Positions 40,850-60,084 of a stretch of 64,000 nt of DNA are shown piece after piece (positions within the stretch are counted from its first letter, which is position 1; each line of letters begins with the position of its first letter). The DNA is taken from assembly GCF_949628265.1 (NCBI RefSeq), contig NC_088786.1, positions 15,934,001-15,998,000 on the forward strand. Direction: 5' to 3'. A program made the position numbers and the translations under genes. Under the pieces are notes generated by a model that did no database searches, was not told the origin of the DNA, and saw only the letters and a list, made by a program, of their open reading frames with translations. The stretch comes from Cloeon dipterum (taxonomy: Eukaryota > Arthropoda > Insecta > Ephemeroptera > Baetidae).

Positions 40850-43801
40850 TTCTGCGGCGAACCATTTCGTCTTCACAAATTTTTATTTTCTACGGTACCA
40901 CGCAAAAGTGACGATAATTAACGCAATGTACAGAATAATTATAGCCGATCACTGCGAAGAATTTAGCTAAACAATAATACGCATTATATACAGGGTTGAG
41001 AGCAACTTTTCTTAGTTACATAATCGTGTACGTCACCACTTTTGCAGTGCCAAAGTGTTGAACCTTCTTTCTTGGTTGGTATCATGGAGAGTGTGCCAAA
41101 CAAACTGTGTATATTTTAACGAACTATTTTAAAAAACAAGTTGTTGTCGAGCGATTCGATTATGTTCCCCTGCCGTGAGAGCAAGTCCTCACGGTTCTTT
41201 CTTTAAGACGTAAGTACGTTCACATGAAGGAGCGAGGGAGTGGACGAATATCTATCGATTAAAATAGATGCTGGCTTTTGCTGTCTGGTTATTCTCTGTG
41301 AGAAACGTATTCAGACTGATGTGTGACGTGTGTGTAAATACATAATTTTGCTCGGCGCCGTCTATATTGTATATTACATTGAATCAAAGTGAATTTTGTG
41401 CCTTATTATCATCGCGCGCACCCGGGTCCTTTTGTGCAGGCAGCACACGCGCGCGTGTACAACTTTTTTGTGTGCACCAATCTCAAAATAGTCAAGAACG
41501 GCCACCTTTGTATCATATATAATGTATAAAAATGCATCTCGTGCGTGTAGTGAAACTGCGAGCGTTCGTCCAGAGCAGGCGGCGGTGTTGCAAAATCCAT
41601 GCGTATGGAATTCGCAGCTTCAGGACTTTGCTCCCTGCGTGTGCAACTCGAGAGCCCAAGTGCGCGCGGTTTAAAAATAGAGTTCTCACCGCAGCCGTAA
41701 TGTCAGAGAACCCAGATAGAGTGGAACACACACACTCACATTTCTTTAATTCTTGTATTATTTATCCGGTGGAGTTTCAGCGATACTTTAAAATCAGTGT
41801 GTGAAAAACGTATCGGGGGATTTGTTTACCGTGATCGTGACGGAAACCGAACAATTGTGTTGCATTCTTATTTTGATGCAATATGTTATGTGGCGAAATC
41901 GAAATACACGTTATCTTTTGTTGATATTGATTAAGACTGATGCGAATATGATCATGGTTATATAAAGGCATGAGATAATTTTAAATCGATTTTATATGAT
42001 GCGCTATTTTAATACAAAAAATGTTGTTGTCAATACTTGAACATAAAATAAAATGCTTGACAAAAAATGAAAATGAAGTTGGATTTTATTTCCATTAATT
42101 AAAACAAATGATCAAATCTTTAAATTCATATGAGAGACCCTGATTTATTTTATTTTTTATATAAAAGAATGTTTTTTCCAGAGATGCAGCGGCTTTCATT
42201 GAGGCTTAAATAACTTTTTAAATTATGAAAATCCTCAAAATAAACGAAGAAATTATTTGAAATATTAAGCAAAACTAGGAAACCCTCATTTATTGATTTT
42301 TATTTATTTGCTCATATCTTTGACCCGTTTAAATTTTTGGGTAAACACGTGTTTTTTATATCGTAATTATTCTTTACATTATAGCTCCAATGAATTCTTA
42401 AATATAAAAATTGTTTTATTTTTTACACCCACACTCTATAATAATACGACGCAGTAAATTAAATATCTTGAATGTTAAGAAATTGCTCCTATTCCTCTAT
42501 TAAATATATCCTTTGTCAAAATAAAAAAACATCTATTGAACATCGCATTTATTCTCCAATTAAAAAAAAAAAACATTTCAAATAAGCGCAGTAAAACACA
42601 CAAAATAAGAGGCGCAGTAAATATTTAATCTTGTACTAGTAGAGAAAAAAAATCAGTGGAAAAATACCTCTGCACTGCTATCAACAACAAATTCAAAGTG
42701 GCTCGTCATCAAGACGGAAAACCAGAAAAACGTCCCTGGAGGTCTATCTAGATATACCCACATTAAATGAGGCTATAAGAAATTACAGGGCGCGCGAGAA
42801 AAATCGAAGAAGATACTGCATGGGCCGAGCGTGCGAGCGAGTCGAGCGAGAGCGCGGGCAGCGCGGCTGCTTTTGCTTGCTACTACACTGCTGCCTCTCT
42901 CGTGCAAAATCATCATCATCAATCATCGCTGGTGCTCTCAAGGACATGGTGTCGATTGGTTTGCTCTCAGGGGTGGTTCTCCGCTGATTCTTACCCTCGT
43001 TTGCGGACTGTGTTTTGATTTCGCTTGTCCGAGGTGCGTATTGACCCCCAGACTCTCCGAGCCCCCCGATTCGGGCCCCTGTCCGTGGGGATGCGCCCTC
43101 ACGCTCAGGTGCAACGAAACGGCGCGGATCGCCCTCGCTGTAAGGGGTGAAAGTGAATAAGTGACCCCCCTTTTGTAAACACACCATTTGGCCAGCCCGC
43201 GTCCCAACTCTTTGGGCTCGTGGTTTGCAGCGGCGGACCCTCGTGGGCCGTGTCTGGGTCCGTGCCGGCCGACTGGCGCCAAATTCGAATCTGTTTTTGC
43301 CCATGACGAGCCATGTTTTTCGCTTTGTGTCTCCGATTAAAGCACAAAAAAGAAGTTAGTGTGTGCATTGCGGATACATACGTGTTTGCTGATGAAACAT
43401 GATCATTAAAATTAGAGCTTTAGTTTCCGTGTATGATATCACAAATTGCGCTTGAGTCCTGTTCCATTCTGGTTGTTCTTATCAAGAATGGAAAAATCGT
43501 GTGGGTCAAACAAATTTGTGCGCATTTCATGTTCATCGTATCTTCAAAAATTCAAATTACAGAAAATCAACATTTTATATAATATTTGACGTAAGAATGA
43601 AATGTTCGTAGCTGTTTAAACACTATCCCAGCTCGCCAAATTCGTTTTAAATTACGGAAATCATTGTCTGATTGCGCCTCCCGATAGAAAATTATTTCCT
43701 GTTGATAAAAAGTCACGATATTCACATGTACGTGTCCAATTGCTTTCCTTTCCACATGCACCAAAAACTGTAAAACCTTATCTTCGTTTTTTGGCTTCCA
43801 G
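40850..43801. other. Intergenic region upstream of SepSecS
   Basis: This is mostly AT-rich DNA (41980-42680 especially) with a GC-rich, CpG-containing block at about 42780-43300 that could be a promoter. A splice-acceptor-like TTGGCTTCCAG ends at 43801, 76 bp before the SepSecS start codon, so a non-coding first exon in the GC-rich block is possible. The open frames across that block on both strands look like composition artefacts. Confidence 0.4.
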
Positions 43802-43877
43802 AATGCTTTGACTGCGTTCTGGCTACTCCTGTTCTAGTCAAGAAACTGCAAAGTAACACAATTCCGTCGGCGCCACC

Positions 43878-46800
43878 ATGAATAGCTATAGCTTTTCACT
43901 GGCAGAAAGACTGATTCCTGCCACTTACCTCCAGCAAGCTGCTTCTGCCAAAAAGTCCAGAGAAAATCTCATCAGGCAGCTAATTGAACAGGTAAAATAT
44001 ATCCTCTTTTCTGTTTCTTAACAAATAAATCATGATCTTTTGCTAGCGAAAATGGCCCGAGGATGGTTGGGACGATGCGACCATCGAGTACTTCCTCTCC
44101 GAACTGGCCCAGATGGACAGCAACAACTTCCCCGGACACTGCGGCATTGGCGAGCGGGAAGCACGGATCGCGTCTTCCCTGGTTGCCCGCAGGCATTACA
44201 GACTGGCCCACGGAATTGGCCGCTCCGGTGACCTAGGCGAGGTCCAGCCCAAGGCGGCAGGCTCAAGTCTCATGAACAAGCTCACCAACGCCTTGGTTTT
44301 GGATGTAATTAGGTTTACAGGTAGACAATTAGATTTTATAAATAATTTTTCCTACTACTTTATGGCTTTTATCAAGCTCATTATTTTTTCCCTATCTTTC
44401 AAAGCTCCACGCCCCTTTTTAACAAGTATTTCACCAAGTTTTTTCATTTTCCAGGTGTCAAAACGTCTGCCGGTTGTTTTGTCGTACCAATGGCCACGGG
44501 AATGAGCCTCGTGTTGTGTATGTTAGCTTTAAAACAGGAGAGAGAACAAGCCAAATACGTTTTGTGGTCTCGAATCGACCAGAAAGCGTGCTTTAAGTGC
44601 ATCATCACAGCTGGTAGGCATCTCTTGTGTGCTTCCGCTTCGCAGATCAATCATAGTTTGATTCTCCTTCCAGGGCTGACACCTGTTGTAATTGAACCAA
44701 CGCTAGTGGGAGACGAACTGAGAACAGATGTAGCAGCTTTAGAAACGCAAATGCAGCAACTCGGACCAGCCAACATTGTCTGCGTGTTGTCCACGACCAG
44801 TTGCTTCGCACCGCGGGCGCCCGACTCGCTAGAGCAGGTGGCAGTTCTGTGCTCCCGCAACAACATTCCCCACATTGTGAATAATGCCTACGGGCTCCAG
44901 AGTGCCAGATGCATGCATCTCATTCAAGAAGCATCAAGGTTTGCAACTAGATTATTTATTAGTTTCTAACATATATTATTCTTAAACCATAAATTTCTGT
45001 AGGGGTTTTGTTTAGCCGAATACTGATAGTTCTCTATATATTCTCCAATAATCTAAATACCTTTTGGTTGTGGCTTATTGAAATATTAAATATACACAAG
45101 ATAATAGCGAGTCAAATAGTATAACAAATATAAGTTTAAGTTATAACAAGAGAAGCTTACCCCAGGTGCTTGGATTTCAAGGCATTTATTTATTTATTTA
45201 TTTATTTATTTATTTTTTTTTTTGAAAGAAAATCAAGAAATTTAAAACCCAATTTTCCCTCTTTGAACCTGCTAATTTTCTAAAATTAATTAAATTATTG
45301 TATTTTTCAAGCGAGAAATGTACACTTGAAATTCAATTCCAAATTCTTAACACTTACAAAATCATTAATGTAACTGTGTGATTTCTATCATTACAAATTT
45401 GGAAATGGCATACTCCGACTTGAGAAAGTATTCCAAGCAACACAAATTTGTTATGCTTACAATTAAAATCTCATAAAATTTCTGACCATTTTGTGTCAAA
45501 GCAGTACCAGTTTTTATGTTTCCTCAATGGTTTGTGTTGCCATCCCAAATGAGTGTGTGCAATTTTCATAATTATTTTAAGAAAAATTTGGGTGATAAAT
45601 TTTGAACCATTTTTTGCTGTTTTCATCAAAAGGTAATTATTTCAACATTGCCCTCACAGGAAAGGTCGAGTGGATGCGTTTGTACAAAGCACAGACAAGA
45701 ACCTGTTAGTGCCCGTTGGCGGGGCTATAATCGCTGGCTTTGACAAAGGATTTGTCGAAAGGATTTCCAAAATGTATCCAGGTACTCAACAGCTGGCTTT
45801 GTGTGAATCAATTCTTTAATGAGAGGTGTGACAGGCCGGGCTTCATCCAGTCCAGCGCTGGACGTTTTTATTACCTTGTTATCCCTGGGAGTAAAAGGAT
45901 TCAAAGACTTGGTCACACAACGCAAAGAAATGTACACTTTGCTGAAAGAGGAGCTGGGAAAAGTAGCTCAGAAACACGGAGAACGGCTTCTAGAAACCAA
46001 GAGCAATCCTATCTCAATTGGTGAGTCTGTGTGTGAATTTGCTATTTTTAAACTAACTTTCTCCACCACTCAGCTATGACTCTGAGTTGTCTTTCGGGCG
46101 GTGATCCGAAGAGCATTTCCATGCTGGGCTCCATGCTGTTTTTACGATGCGTGTCTGGTTCTAGAGTGATTACGGGTGTAGATGTGAAAGACGTTTCCGG
46201 ACACAAATTTGAAGGTATGTTCTACTCTCTACTAAGATATTGCTAGCTCCTTAAACTTCTCAAACTCTATTTGCAGGCTGGGGCTCGCACCACTCTTCTT
46301 ACCCTGTCCCATACTTGACAGCTGCTGCAGCTATTGGTATGAGGAGACAAGATGTCGAACTATTCGTCCACAGACTTGACAAAGCACTAGGAAAATTGAA
46401 AGGTAATTTCTTCAATCTGTTATTGATATTTTTTTTTCAAGTTAAAATATCCAGCGTTTTGATGAAAGCAGCTACAATTATAATGAATGTAGATTGATGT
46501 CTTATCTAAATCAAAAATTTAAGAATTATAAATATTGGATATTTTTACATTCCAACACGTTGACAATGCATCCTCTTGAATTAATCAGACCTAAGGAATA
46601 GGTATATTATATTTCACTTTTTATGTCTGGTGTAACAAACACTCTTATCGTCAGTGCCGCAGATGATCTAATATTTTTCTGGTCATTTTTTTCAACCTGT
46701 TATGTTAAATTTTTTTAATAAAGCTCGCTAGGGATCCATGTGGTCATTCCGTTTTGACATGCAATTTTTGTTTTCAATTTTGTGATGTTCACATGGAGCA

Positions 46801-47188
46801 TCTGTTCAAAGTTTTCACAACTGCATTGTTTTCAAGTTATGTACTTAGAAAACCTTGAAAGCCAGTGAAATATTTTGGAATTTATAGTTCTTGCTGCAAA
46901 GCTACAATAAAGTTTTTTTAACTGTCTACTGGAAATATGCCTGGTGTTAAATTGAGTGATTTTTCTTGATTCCGCTTAATTTAAGACACCAACACAAATT
47001 GTTTTTAATGCACAGGTCGAACATCTGCATCTACTCCAACGTCAGTGGAAGAGTTGCTGTCCTCTTCCGGCAGACGGGGCGCCACCAGTCGGTCGACAAA
47101 TTCATCGGTTGTGAATGGCGATGCTGAGGCGAGTGGCTCCAGTGCTGGCACCTCACTTGCCTCCAGCAAAGACAGTTTGAGGAAGTAG
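43878..47188 (+). CDS. SepSecS: SepSecS, O-phosphoseryl-tRNA(Sec) selenium transferase (519 aa)
   Basis: Nine exons: 43878-43991, 44047-44320, 44455-44613, 44674-44938, 45660-45781, 45835-46020, 46074-46214, 46277-46402, 47016-47188; total 1560 nt. The start is in a strong Kozak context (GCCACCATGA). This PLP enzyme converts phosphoseryl-tRNA(Sec) to selenocysteinyl-tRNA using selenophosphate, the last step of selenocysteine synthesis. Family hallmarks are visible: [20 protein letters not shown] with [17 protein letters not shown] (phosphate-binding loop), [39 protein letters not shown], and the PLP lysine in QSTDKN at residue 284. The last exon encodes a Ser/Thr-rich tail that differs from the vertebrate C-terminus. 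All catalytic regions look intact. It is convergent with the TANC gene. Confidence 0.97.
44939..45659 (+). other. SepSecS intron 4 with a (TTTA)n microsatellite
   Basis: This 721-bp intron is AT-rich and contains a TTTA tetranucleotide run at about 45184-45220 that grades into poly-T. Nothing else is recognisable in it. Confidence 0.85.
46403..47015 (+). other. SepSecS intron 8
   Basis: A 613-bp AT-rich intron separates the last conserved enzyme region from the tail exon. I see nothing else in it. Confidence 0.85.
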
Positions 47189-49259
47189 ATGCGCGAAATC
47201 AGGCAAAACACAATCTTAATCTTACTCTCCATAACCATTACATGTTGCCATGCCCTAGTTGCCCTCCACCGAAATCATATCCTTTACACACACGCTCCCA
47301 TTGTTTTGGCTTTGGTCGTCATTCATTATTGCTTTGGGACGTTTCACGCATTTCTTCCCTCCCCCGCCCATTTGAATTGGAGAATCCACACAACCAAGGG
47401 CGCCAGGCATGTTAATGCATTTTTAGGTGGACTTTATACCTAGCCGAGGTCATAATTTTAGATTTGAAATACAGAACAATGGTGACGTTTGAACTTATTC
47501 CGGCCTGTGTAGATTAAAAGATGTAAATCGAACGCCGCCGTTCCAGTTTATGCAATGCATAAATACTACATAAGTTGCTTCACTAAACAAATCCAGAGAA
47601 AACTCAATTTGAAAAATCAGTACATTCCAAATGGTGAAAACAAAACGAAATCATGTTGCAGTGAATGGTTTTGATCTATTAAAAGAATTTAAAAGGTTAT
47701 GCAATAAATTTAAGATTTAAGGAGGAACACCCTACATAAGATATTTTCTCTAGGCCGTAAGAGAATTGGAAATAACGAATTTTTACATTAAAATTTGTTT
47801 GTACAGGTTGAGTAGGCATAGGAAAGGGACTTGTGCGCCTGACTTGTTTCTTGAATTATTACCATTCTTGGTTTTCCCCTGAAGTAAGTCCCCATTTTGC
47901 TCTTGATAAAGAAAGAGGCTTCAACTTGTGTTTTACCCTTTTAGGAAACATCTTGGCAAGTCTCGGTCTTGCATGTTACATAGCTTTAAATATATTTCTA
48001 TAGATCAGATCCTCACCAGGCAAAATAATGATTTTTAAACCAACGCAAACAGGGGTAATAGTAACTACTTAAAAGTCACACGCCAATAATATTTGTAATT
48101 TAATGTGCGCGGTTTTTCATTTGTCATTTTTTTTCGGATATCGTCGAACAAGTACGTTGAAAAACTTTCTTTGAACGATATGGTGCATGCAGACTACGCA
48201 GAATCACAACTAGCGCCGATCTCAGTTTGAGGAAAAATTCGAGTACTTAATGGAATAATTATTAAAGTAATTATTGTGAATCTGCGTTTTCAGTAAGACG
48301 AAAAATTCTAGTCAGCTGAATGTAGTGCATGACAAAATTGTGGTTTCACAATTTGAAAATGGCTTGATTGATTCACGAATAACAACACTCACACACACTC
48401 ACATGTTACTACTACTACTTGTAGGTACCGATTTTCAACAAGATATTCTTCAAAACGAGTAGCGCAAGTTGAAAGATAAAAAATGATTAACGATGTGGAA
48501 CACACCCTAGTTTGTGGCTGTTGATTTTCTTGTTACATTGTTCTTGTTTCAGCCAGTTCCTATTCATGTTTGCTTACTTTCATTTTATTGTAATTTAAAC
48601 ATCACTAGAAATTGATCAGTGAATGCTACTATGGCGACGAATAATAATTTATTGTTAGAGAAGGATGAGAGAATAAATGAACAATTAAACACTCAAAAGC
48701 AAATGTGTTCATTCTTTGTCGGCACTACCTTGCTATCTACAAATTACGACTGGATTGCGTGCGACCGGGTCATGGTTGATGAAAATTGCGACTTTTAGTA
48801 ACATTTCGGTCATCACTTGCTGAATTTTATTGTCAAGTTCACAACATCTTTCACTTTTCATGTTAAAACTGAAAAAGTGGACTGCATTACTCTAGATCAC
48901 ATATATAAAATTCCAAACATTATAAATTAATGTGGCAAAAAGTTATATAAAAAGTGAGTGAAAATGCGTCTATGAAAATCACTCTTTAATAGTGTTTGAG
49001 ATTTTTGTTTATGGAAGACAATCTGCTCGGACGGATAAACTTATTTAAAACAAAAATCTGCTAAGAGTGGACAAAAACTAAAGACCTCAAACAAAAATGG
49101 GAATAGCTAAAAATCAATCATTTCAATTTTATGGCACTTAAAAAAATCGAAAAATGATTTAGATTCAGTTTGGCAACATTTAGTTCGGCTATAAATAGTT
49201 AATTTTTTAAGTATATATTTAAGCTGCCAAGTTCGTTTCCTTCGTTCCTGTTTTGACGA
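47189..49259. other. Convergent 3' region of SepSecS and TANC
   Basis: This 2.1-kb AT-rich stretch presumably holds both 3' UTRs. A plus-strand AATAAA lies at 48672-48677. Minus-strand signals (plus TTTATT) lie at 48584-48589, 48648-48653 and 48826-48831. There is no coding sequence. Confidence 0.5.
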
Positions 49260-57373
<8,114 letters not shown>

Positions 57374-57389
57374 CTTTTCCTCCGAGTCC

Positions 57390-58260
57390 CTGGAAGCAGC
57401 AAAAAGCAGAGGCGAATGAGCAAAAAGCAGCTCTCTCGCGCAATCGGCGCCCGGAGTGACTACTACATAGGTTCCGAGCCGAGCCAAATCTCAGCCTCAG
57501 CAGCGGAGCAGACGGGGCGGCAAAAAAGCGCGTGGTCTGCGGCCGCGAGCCAGCAGCGGCGCGACTCGACTTTATTTTGGCTACACACTTTTTTTCTGTT
57601 TGCGTGCACTCGTGGTGCGTTATTTTCACGCGGAATGAATTACCCCGTCTGCCAATATCGAGGCGATGCCAAAACCCTAATTGGCCGTTATGCCACCGTG
57701 GCCCATCGAATTATCATAAAACGCCGCTTAATGGGTCGACGCGGCGCGAAATTCCGATTGTCGTCTGGCGACCAACGCGACTAAAAGCACCGAGTTGCCC
57801 TTTGTGGTGCAAGCCGCGACGGAAATTTCGATTTCGGGACTAATTTGTCGGCCCCGTCTCGGGCTATTTTTTACTGATGGCGAGAGCAGGCGAGCGAACG
57901 AGACGCGACGGCCTTAGCACATAACAAGCAATCCAAATTGCCCGTGGCGTGGGCGGCGCAGCGAGCACCCACAGGACATACCACAGCACCCAACCGGCCC
58001 ATTCAAATGTGCTAGTTGGAAATAGACGCGCGCACGCCGACTAATGCGCGAGTATGCACGTATATGCGGGCCTCGATCCGACACAAATTACCCGACGTCA
58101 AAAGGAGGCTCCGTCAGGCACTCACTCAGGTTTCGAGTTTCGTGACCCGCTCGACACCTGGAGAGAATAAAATTCAAACGCGGAAGCTCGTACCGGACTC
58201 CTTACTTTCAATTCTGATTAATTGCGGATTGAAAGAAAATAATATAAAAATTTAAGAATG
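57390..58260. other. Region upstream of the first TANC coding exon
   Basis: An acceptor (GCTGCTTCCAG) ends at about 57390 on the minus strand, so the 5' UTR begins further upstream. A minus-strand donor GTGAGT at about 58119-58124 could end a local non-coding exon. The stretch is moderately GC-rich. Another possible donor lies near 63450. Confidence 0.3.
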
Positions 58261-58261
58261 A

Positions 58262-60080
58262 TTTATTATTATTATTTATTATATTAGACACCAACGGTGT
58301 ACAACACAGAGTACATTATATAACGATATTATTTAACTGCAATTTCTTATATTTAGCAGCTTGAAATAAGGTAGTTGTATTATTTTTACAATTGAGGAAA
58401 TGATACATGTCTATACCGCTTTCATCGCAGAATTGGCAAACACAATTAGCAGAAACATCTAGATGGAAACGTTTGTCTTTACATAACAGAAAATGATAAC
58501 CATGGAAAGAGTATCTCGTAAAAACACTTCGATCTTTACAATAGGGTAGCCACCAGTTCTTGTTTGTCATAGCTGGGGTACTGTAAAAATTAGGGTGAAT
58601 ATTTTGTTTTTTATGCATCATATTATCCAAGAATTTAATATAAACAGGTGTGTCCGGCAGGGAGAATTTTGTCTTTAAGTCATTTACAAAATAATCAGTC
58701 TCAACTAGATCATATACAAATCTTGATTTCATTCTCTTATCGACACATAAGGCTTTCTTAAAAAATCTAGACTTAGCACACTCAAGATTATTTAAGTCTT
58801 TTAAAGTCAAGTATTTCCAGACAGCTTCAATACCATATGAGGCAACAGGAGAAATAGCTAAATCAAATAATTTTTTGGCTGTAACAATATAACTTTTTGA
58901 CAAATTTTTAATTTTGCCTGTAGCAAATATTGAGGCTTTAACTCTCTTATCAATATGTTTACTAAAACATACACCTGCAGTTTGGAAAGTGACTCCTAGA
59001 TAATTAATTGAAGAGCAGAAGGTAATTTTATTCTGTTTTTCCCAGTTCAAATCTACTTTGCTATAACGACCATGACCACCGGCTCTGAATTTCATGACTT
59101 GGCATTTCTTTTCGTTTAATTTTAAACATCTTATAGCTAGGTAGTCTGTAATTCTGGGCAGTAAAATGGAAAAATCATTTAAATTTTCACTTAAAAGTAC
59201 AATATCATCTGCATACAAAATGCATTTAACGCCAGGGAAATCTTTCATAATATCGTTAATATCACTGATAGCAAAAATGAACAGGAAGGGTGACATGCAC
59301 CCTCCTTGTTTAACCCCGTTTGACTGTAAAATTTCTTCAGAAACGGAAATACCATCATTAATTAATAGAAAATTTACGTCAAGAATTTCTGCAAGCAAGT
59401 TTAGCTCTTCAAAAGAAAAGATTTTTGTATCTACGACTTTCTTAAAGATAAATGTTCTACTAATAGAATCGAATGCTTTTTTTAAATCTAAAAATAAAGC
59501 GTACAGGGGTCTCTTATTTACAATTACTGTTGAGTGAATATGTTGAATAAGTAAATTTACAGCTTGTACAGTAGATTTCCCTTTAATAAAGCCGAATTGA
59601 TTTAATGGAATATAGCTGATTAGAGAGGAATACAAACGTTTGTTAAGCATTTTGTCCAAAAGATTAAACATAGAGGAGGATAAATTGATCCCTCTATAAT
59701 TGTTTACATCCTCCGGACTACCTTTGTTTTTAAATAAAAGCTTCAAATTAGAGAGTTTCCAGGAATCGGGAAAAATACCATTCTGAAGGCATATATTATA
59801 AAATTTCGTTAGTTCACTATTTAAAACTACGTTTAACTCTTTCAAACATTTATTTGTTACCAAGTCAAGCCCTGGTGCTTTCTTAATTTTTAGTTCCTTA
59901 ATAGATAAATTTACTTCCTCTTCTAGGAACCATTTAACAGTAGGATTTTTAGTGTAATTTATTAATGATTTAAAATACATTTTTCAATAGTAAAAATGGG
60001 TTTAGTGAATAAACATTGTTCACCAATACCAACCAACATGGTAGACCCATTTGCAGTTCTATTTAAAGAAATTAATTTCG
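58262..60080 (-). mobile_element. 5'-truncated LINE (non-LTR) retrotransposon copy
   Basis: On the minus strand the copy comprises a reverse-transcriptase ORF (58316-59980), a short 3' UTR and a tail of TAA-type repeats (58262-58285 on plus reads TTATTATTATTATTTATTA). No upstream endonuclease ORF is present. Weak coding-like sequence in another frame continues to about 60060, so the 5' boundary is approximate and a frameshift is likely there. It sits in the region upstream of TANC, in the same orientation as that gene, probably within its first intron. Confidence 0.8.
58316..59980 (-). CDS. LINE reverse transcriptase, partial ORF (554 aa)
   Basis: One uninterrupted frame contains the ordered reverse-transcriptase motifs: KKAPGLD near residue 33, NYRGINL near 94, FLDLKKAFDS at 163-172, GVKQGG at 222-227 and the catalytic YADD at 256-259. 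The C-terminus has a Cys/His cluster (C513, C515, C518, H527, C531), as in several LINE clades, and no RNase H domain. The N-terminal endonuclease is missing. The frame is intact over 554 codons, so the insertion is probably not ancient. The TAA-repeat tail recalls I-type elements and the domain content Jockey/CR1-type; I do not assign a clade. It is a retrotransposon fragment, not a host gene. Confidence 0.9.
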   Translation of the reverse strand: MYFKSLINYTKNPTVKWFLEEEVNLSIKELKIKKAPGLDLVTNKCLKELNVVLNSELTKFYNICLQNGIFPDSWKLSNLKLLFKNKGSPEDVNNYRGINLSSSMFNLLDKMLNKRLYSSLISYIPLNQFGFIKGKSTVQAVNLLIQHIHSTVIVNKRPLYALFLDLKKAFDSISRTFIFKKVVDTKIFSFEELNLLAEILDVNFLLINDGISVSEEILQSNGVKQGGCMSPFLFIFAISDINDIMKDFPGVKCILYADDIVLLSENLNDFSILLPRITDYLAIRCLKLNEKKCQVMKFRAGGHGRYSKVDLNWEKQNKITFCSSINYLGVTFQTAGVCFSKHIDKRVKASIFATGKIKNLSKSYIVTAKKLFDLAISPVASYGIEAVWKYLTLKDLNNLECAKSRFFKKALCVDKRMKSRFVYDLVETDYFVNDLKTKFSLPDTPVYIKFLDNMMHKKQNIHPNFYSTPAMTNKNWWLPYCKDRSVFTRYSFHGYHFLLCKDKRFHLDVSANCVCQFCDESGIDMYHFLNCKNNTTTLFQAAKYKKLQLNNIVI

Positions 60081-60084
60081 TTCT

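Noticed and set aside
42783..43304. 173-aa minus-strand open frame in a GC-rich block upstream of SepSecS
   Set aside because: Arg/Gln/Ala-rich with competing frames on both strands. It is better explained as promoter-like GC-rich DNA.
45184..45220. TTTA repeat in SepSecS intron 4 as a transposon tail
   Set aside because: No element sequence adjoins it, so a simple microsatellite is enough.
59166..59537. 123-aa plus-strand open frame within the LINE
   Set aside because: It is the antisense shadow of the reverse-transcriptase domain.
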